Source of the DNA: Rugosimonospora acidiphila
GTDB lineage: Bacteria; Actinomycetota; Actinomycetes; Mycobacteriales; Micromonosporaceae
Assembly (NCBI RefSeq): GCF_039543385.1
Contig: NZ_BAABJQ010000021.1
Coordinates: 1 to 64,000 of the forward strand
Direction: 5' to 3'
DNA length: 64,000 nt
Under the pieces are notes generated by a model. That model was not told the origin of the DNA, made no database searches, and worked only from the letters and a program-made list of their open reading frames with translations. Both the position numbers and the translations under genes were made by a program. Every line of letters starts with the position of its first letter. Positions within the stretch are counted from its first letter, which is position 1. Shown in pieces: positions 62,248 to 64,000 of the stretch.

Positions 62248-63638
62248 CACTTGGTGCTGTTCTGGATCGACTGGACCGCCTTTTGTGCCTGGGCGGCCGC
62301 GCCGGAACCGTTGACGTCGCCGTTGTCGAGGGCGTTGATCGCCTTGGGTACCGGCAGTTGGGTCAGGATCGCACCCATCAGGTTGCCCTGTCCCTCGGTG
62401 AACGCCCACCGGGAGAACGAGTCAACGCTGTTCTGCCACGCCGCGATCTCGTCCTGGCTGTAGTAGGCCGACAGCGGTGCCTTCGTGTCGATGCCGGTCG
62501 ACAGTTTCGACCACCCCGTGATGAACTTCTGCGGGTCGTCGGGCGTGCCGTGCCGGGTGGGGAACTTGCCCTCCGGGGCCTGGTTGAGCCAGGGCAGGTA
62601 CCCGTCGTTCATGAAGTACTCGACGAACTTCGTCGCCGGCGAGGTCTTCGCGGTCGACGTGACGACCCAGGAGGTGACGTCGCCGCCCTGCACCGGCGCG
62701 GTGCCGTCCGGCCCCTGGAACGAGGTGACGAAGCCGCTGTTCTTGGCGATGAAGGCCGGGTCGGTCGCGCACTGCGGGCAGGTCGGCATGATGTCCTTGT
62801 CCTGCCCGGCCATCTCCGGCAGGATGAATGACGCCCAAATGGTGATTGCCGCCTTGCCCGCCATGTAGGTCGTCTTGACGGCGGTCGAGTCCAGGGAACC
62901 CGGCACCGAGTAATTCTTTATGAGGTTTCCGTAGAAATTGAACGCGTCAACACATTGCTTGCTGTCAATTGTTACCTTGCCTGATCCATTGACCAGTTGG
63001 CACCCGTTCGCGAGCGCCACCCATTCGAACAATTGCTGGGTGAACGCGGTGCTCGGGCTGGTTCCGCCGACGAAGCCGGCGATCTGCGGGCTGTTGAGCT
63101 TCTGGGCCGCGTTGAGCAGGTCCGCGTAGGTCTTCGGCGCCGGCAGGCCCGCCTTCGCGAACAGGTCCTTGCGGTAGATGACCGACAGCGCGAACCCGTC
63201 GCTGGGCACCGCGAGCTGGGTGCTGCCGTCCTTGGTCAGGTCGAGCGCCGACTTCGAGAACGTGTCCGGCCCCAGATCCTTGACGATCTGCGTGGCGGTC
63301 TTGGTGTCGACGAGTTGGTTGCTCGACATGGTTCGCACGTCGTTGAGCGGGAGCGCGCCGATGACGTCCGGCATCGTGCCGGCCGCCGCGGCCGCGGTCA
63401 GCAACTGCGGGAACTGGTCCTCGTTGATGCCGACGAGCTTTACCTTGATGCCGGTCTGCTTGGTGAAGTCGGCGGCGTCGGCCTTCGCCTTGGCCAGGCG
63501 GTCGGGCTGCTCCTCAAGGCTCCAAACCGTAATGCTGTTGGCATCGCCGGACGAGCTGGTGGAGCTGGAGCAGCCAGCGACGAGCGCGCTGGCGCCGAGA
63601 ACCGCAAGTAAGGCAAGAGATATTCTTACTCTCCGCAT
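62247..63638 (-). CDS. sugar ABC transporter substrate-binding lipoprotein
   Basis: 463 residues from ATG 63638 (GAGGAG nine bases upstream; TTG 63644 is also in frame but only three bases from it). Lipoprotein signal with lipobox ALVAGC near residue 23, then a Ser-rich linker and a family 1 solute-binding fold: ITVWSLEEQPDRLAKAKADA, MPDVIGALPLNDVRTMSSNQ, AVPSDGFALSVIYRKDLFAK and KAAITIWASFILPEMAGQDK. Four extra cysteines occur, including CPQC near residue 295. First gene of the operon, behind twin LacI operators. The ligand is probably an oligosaccharide or aldonate. Confidence 0.94.
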   Translation of the reverse strand: MRRVRISLALLAVLGASALVAGCSSSTSSSGDANSITVWSLEEQPDRLAKAKADAADFTKQTGIKVKLVGINEDQFPQLLTAAAAAGTMPDVIGALPLNDVRTMSSNQLVDTKTATQIVKDLGPDTFSKSALDLTKDGSTQLAVPSDGFALSVIYRKDLFAKAGLPAPKTYADLLNAAQKLNSPQIAGFVGGTSPSTAFTQQLFEWVALANGCQLVNGSGKVTIDSKQCVDAFNFYGNLIKNYSVPGSLDSTAVKTTYMAGKAAITIWASFILPEMAGQDKDIMPTCPQCATDPAFIAKNSGFVTSFQGPDGTAPVQGGDVTSWVVTSTAKTSPATKFVEYFMNDGYLPWLNQAPEGKFPTRHGTPDDPQKFITGWSKLSTGIDTKAPLSAYYSQDEIAAWQNSVDSFSRWAFTEGQGNLMGAILTQLPVPKAINALDNGDVNGSGAAAQAQKAVQSIQNSTK

Positions 63639-63715
63639 CGACAAAAACTCCTCGAGTTACATAACTAGTTGCGGGGTGGCACTTCCGGAGAGTTGCGTAG
63701 GACGAGTGGCGGGAA

Positions 63716-63754
63716 TGATAGCGCTATCAGCAGGTCGTAATGTTAGCGCTATCA
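63716..63754. promoter_or_regulatory. twin LacI-type operators of the sugar-acid operon
   Basis: TGATAGCGCTATCA (63716-63729) is a perfect 14-bp palindrome with central CG, typical of LacI-family sites. TGTTAGCGCTATCA (63741-63754) repeats it 25 bp away with one mismatch. They lie 78-116 bases upstream of the binding-protein start. Confidence 0.88.
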
Positions 63755-63945
63755 TTCAGCCTGTCAACCCCTCAGATGCGTGGAGAAGCGGTGAGATTCG
63801 CGGCGCGGGGGCCGAGGAACGCCCGCGGGCGAGGCGACCTGGGCGACCACGCGCCCGCCGGCACGCGTCGCCGCACCTTCAGCGGGCGCGGCGACGCCGC
63901 GGTGGTGTGGTGGCTGTGGTGGACGGGCCGATGGCCTAGCGGGGC

Positions 63946-63999
63946 CTATTGGCCGGTCCAGCCGGTGGGCAGGGTGTAGTGCCAGCCCTCCTGCCAGGC
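63946..63999 (-). CDS. C-terminal end of an unidentified leftward gene (partial)
   Basis: The last 17 codons of a minus-strand gene that enters from the right: AWQEGWHYTLPTGWTGQ and TAG at 63946-63948. Codon use and the Trp/Gly-rich composition look coding, and the other frames do not. The family cannot be told from so little. A carbohydrate-active enzyme would fit the neighbouring transporter, but this is a guess. Confidence 0.35.
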   Translation of the reverse strand, partial: AWQEGWHYTLPTGWTGQ

Positions 64000-64000
64000 C

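Noticed and set aside
63740..63979. Plus-strand 79-codon frame at the right end
   Set aside because: Overlaps the operators and the more convincing minus-strand C terminus.

Overview
The window is very GC-rich DNA (roughly 70% or more by eye, with strong G/C at third codon positions) from an actinomycete. Supporting signs are DUF6328, CsbD, GPGG-motif and short hydrophobic membrane proteins, a metX-metY pair, CBM2/FN3 secreted proteins, sugar ABC transporters without their own ATPase, GTG starts, GTGA/ATGA overlaps and apparently leaderless promoters. A filamentous genus such as a Micromonosporaceae or Streptomyces relative fits, but the sequence alone does not fix the genus. No rRNA, tRNA, CRISPR array, transposase or replication origin was seen.

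Region 1 (2-12030) is the least explained. A giant open reading frame (at least 2,826 codons, start outside the window) looks like a polymorphic-toxin type protein. It has octapeptide repeats, long disordered stretches, a His/Cys pair resembling clan CD peptidases, a restriction-endonuclease-like block with an altered catalytic core, and about five diverged internal modules. It is followed by five overlapping small genes. Three of these are paralogues of each other (two with a CxC...CxxC zinc-ribbon-like motif, one without cysteines), and the first and last share a C-terminal domain. Together they form one translationally coupled unit and are the best candidate for an undescribed system.

Region 2 (12086-17540): a TetR regulator with twin palindromes diverges from an FAD monooxygenase. 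Next comes a leftward metX-metY-CoA-binding protein operon for homocysteine synthesis. Region 3 (17.8-21.4 kb) mixes small stress or membrane genes (ferritin-like, CsbD, hydrophobic peptide, plasmid-stabilisation-like, DUF6328, GPGG) with four decayed fragments: alcohol dehydrogenase, PoxB, an MFS transporter and a LysR regulator. Region 4 (21.7-30.5 kb) has an isolated MltG-like transglycosylase with a repeat-rich cytoplasmic arm, a dienelactone hydrolase, a VOC protein diverging from a TetR regulator over twin operators, an AraC regulator, a frameshifted aldo/keto reductase, and a flavin monooxygenase/MarR/FMN reductase operon.

Region 5 (30.8-42.5 kb) holds a secreted Ntn-hydrolase acylase, an ornithine/diaminopimelate decarboxylase-fold enzyme, a VOC protein, a short UvrA-like ABC ATPase, a quinone oxidoreductase, a MarR-MFS drug-efflux operon with a clear terminator, and an FKBP isomerase. 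Region 6 (42.9-50.7 kb) is a galactonate-type catabolic operon (SDR dehydrogenase, dehydratase, aldolase, kinase). It is followed by a MocR regulator with a carboxymuconolactone-decarboxylase-like gene, a HAD phosphatase, a SnoaL-like protein and a FadR-type GntR regulator that may control the operon. Region 7 (50.8-57.7 kb) has a cytochrome P450 with an unusual I-helix, two secreted FN3-CBM2 proteins without enzymes, a SnoaL-like protein, an RtcB RNA ligase and an acyltransferase-3 membrane protein. Region 8 (57.8-63.7 kb) is a leftward sugar-acid operon: binding protein, two permeases, an enolase-superfamily dehydratase and a LacI regulator, with twin LacI-type operators upstream. The last bases carry the end of another leftward gene.
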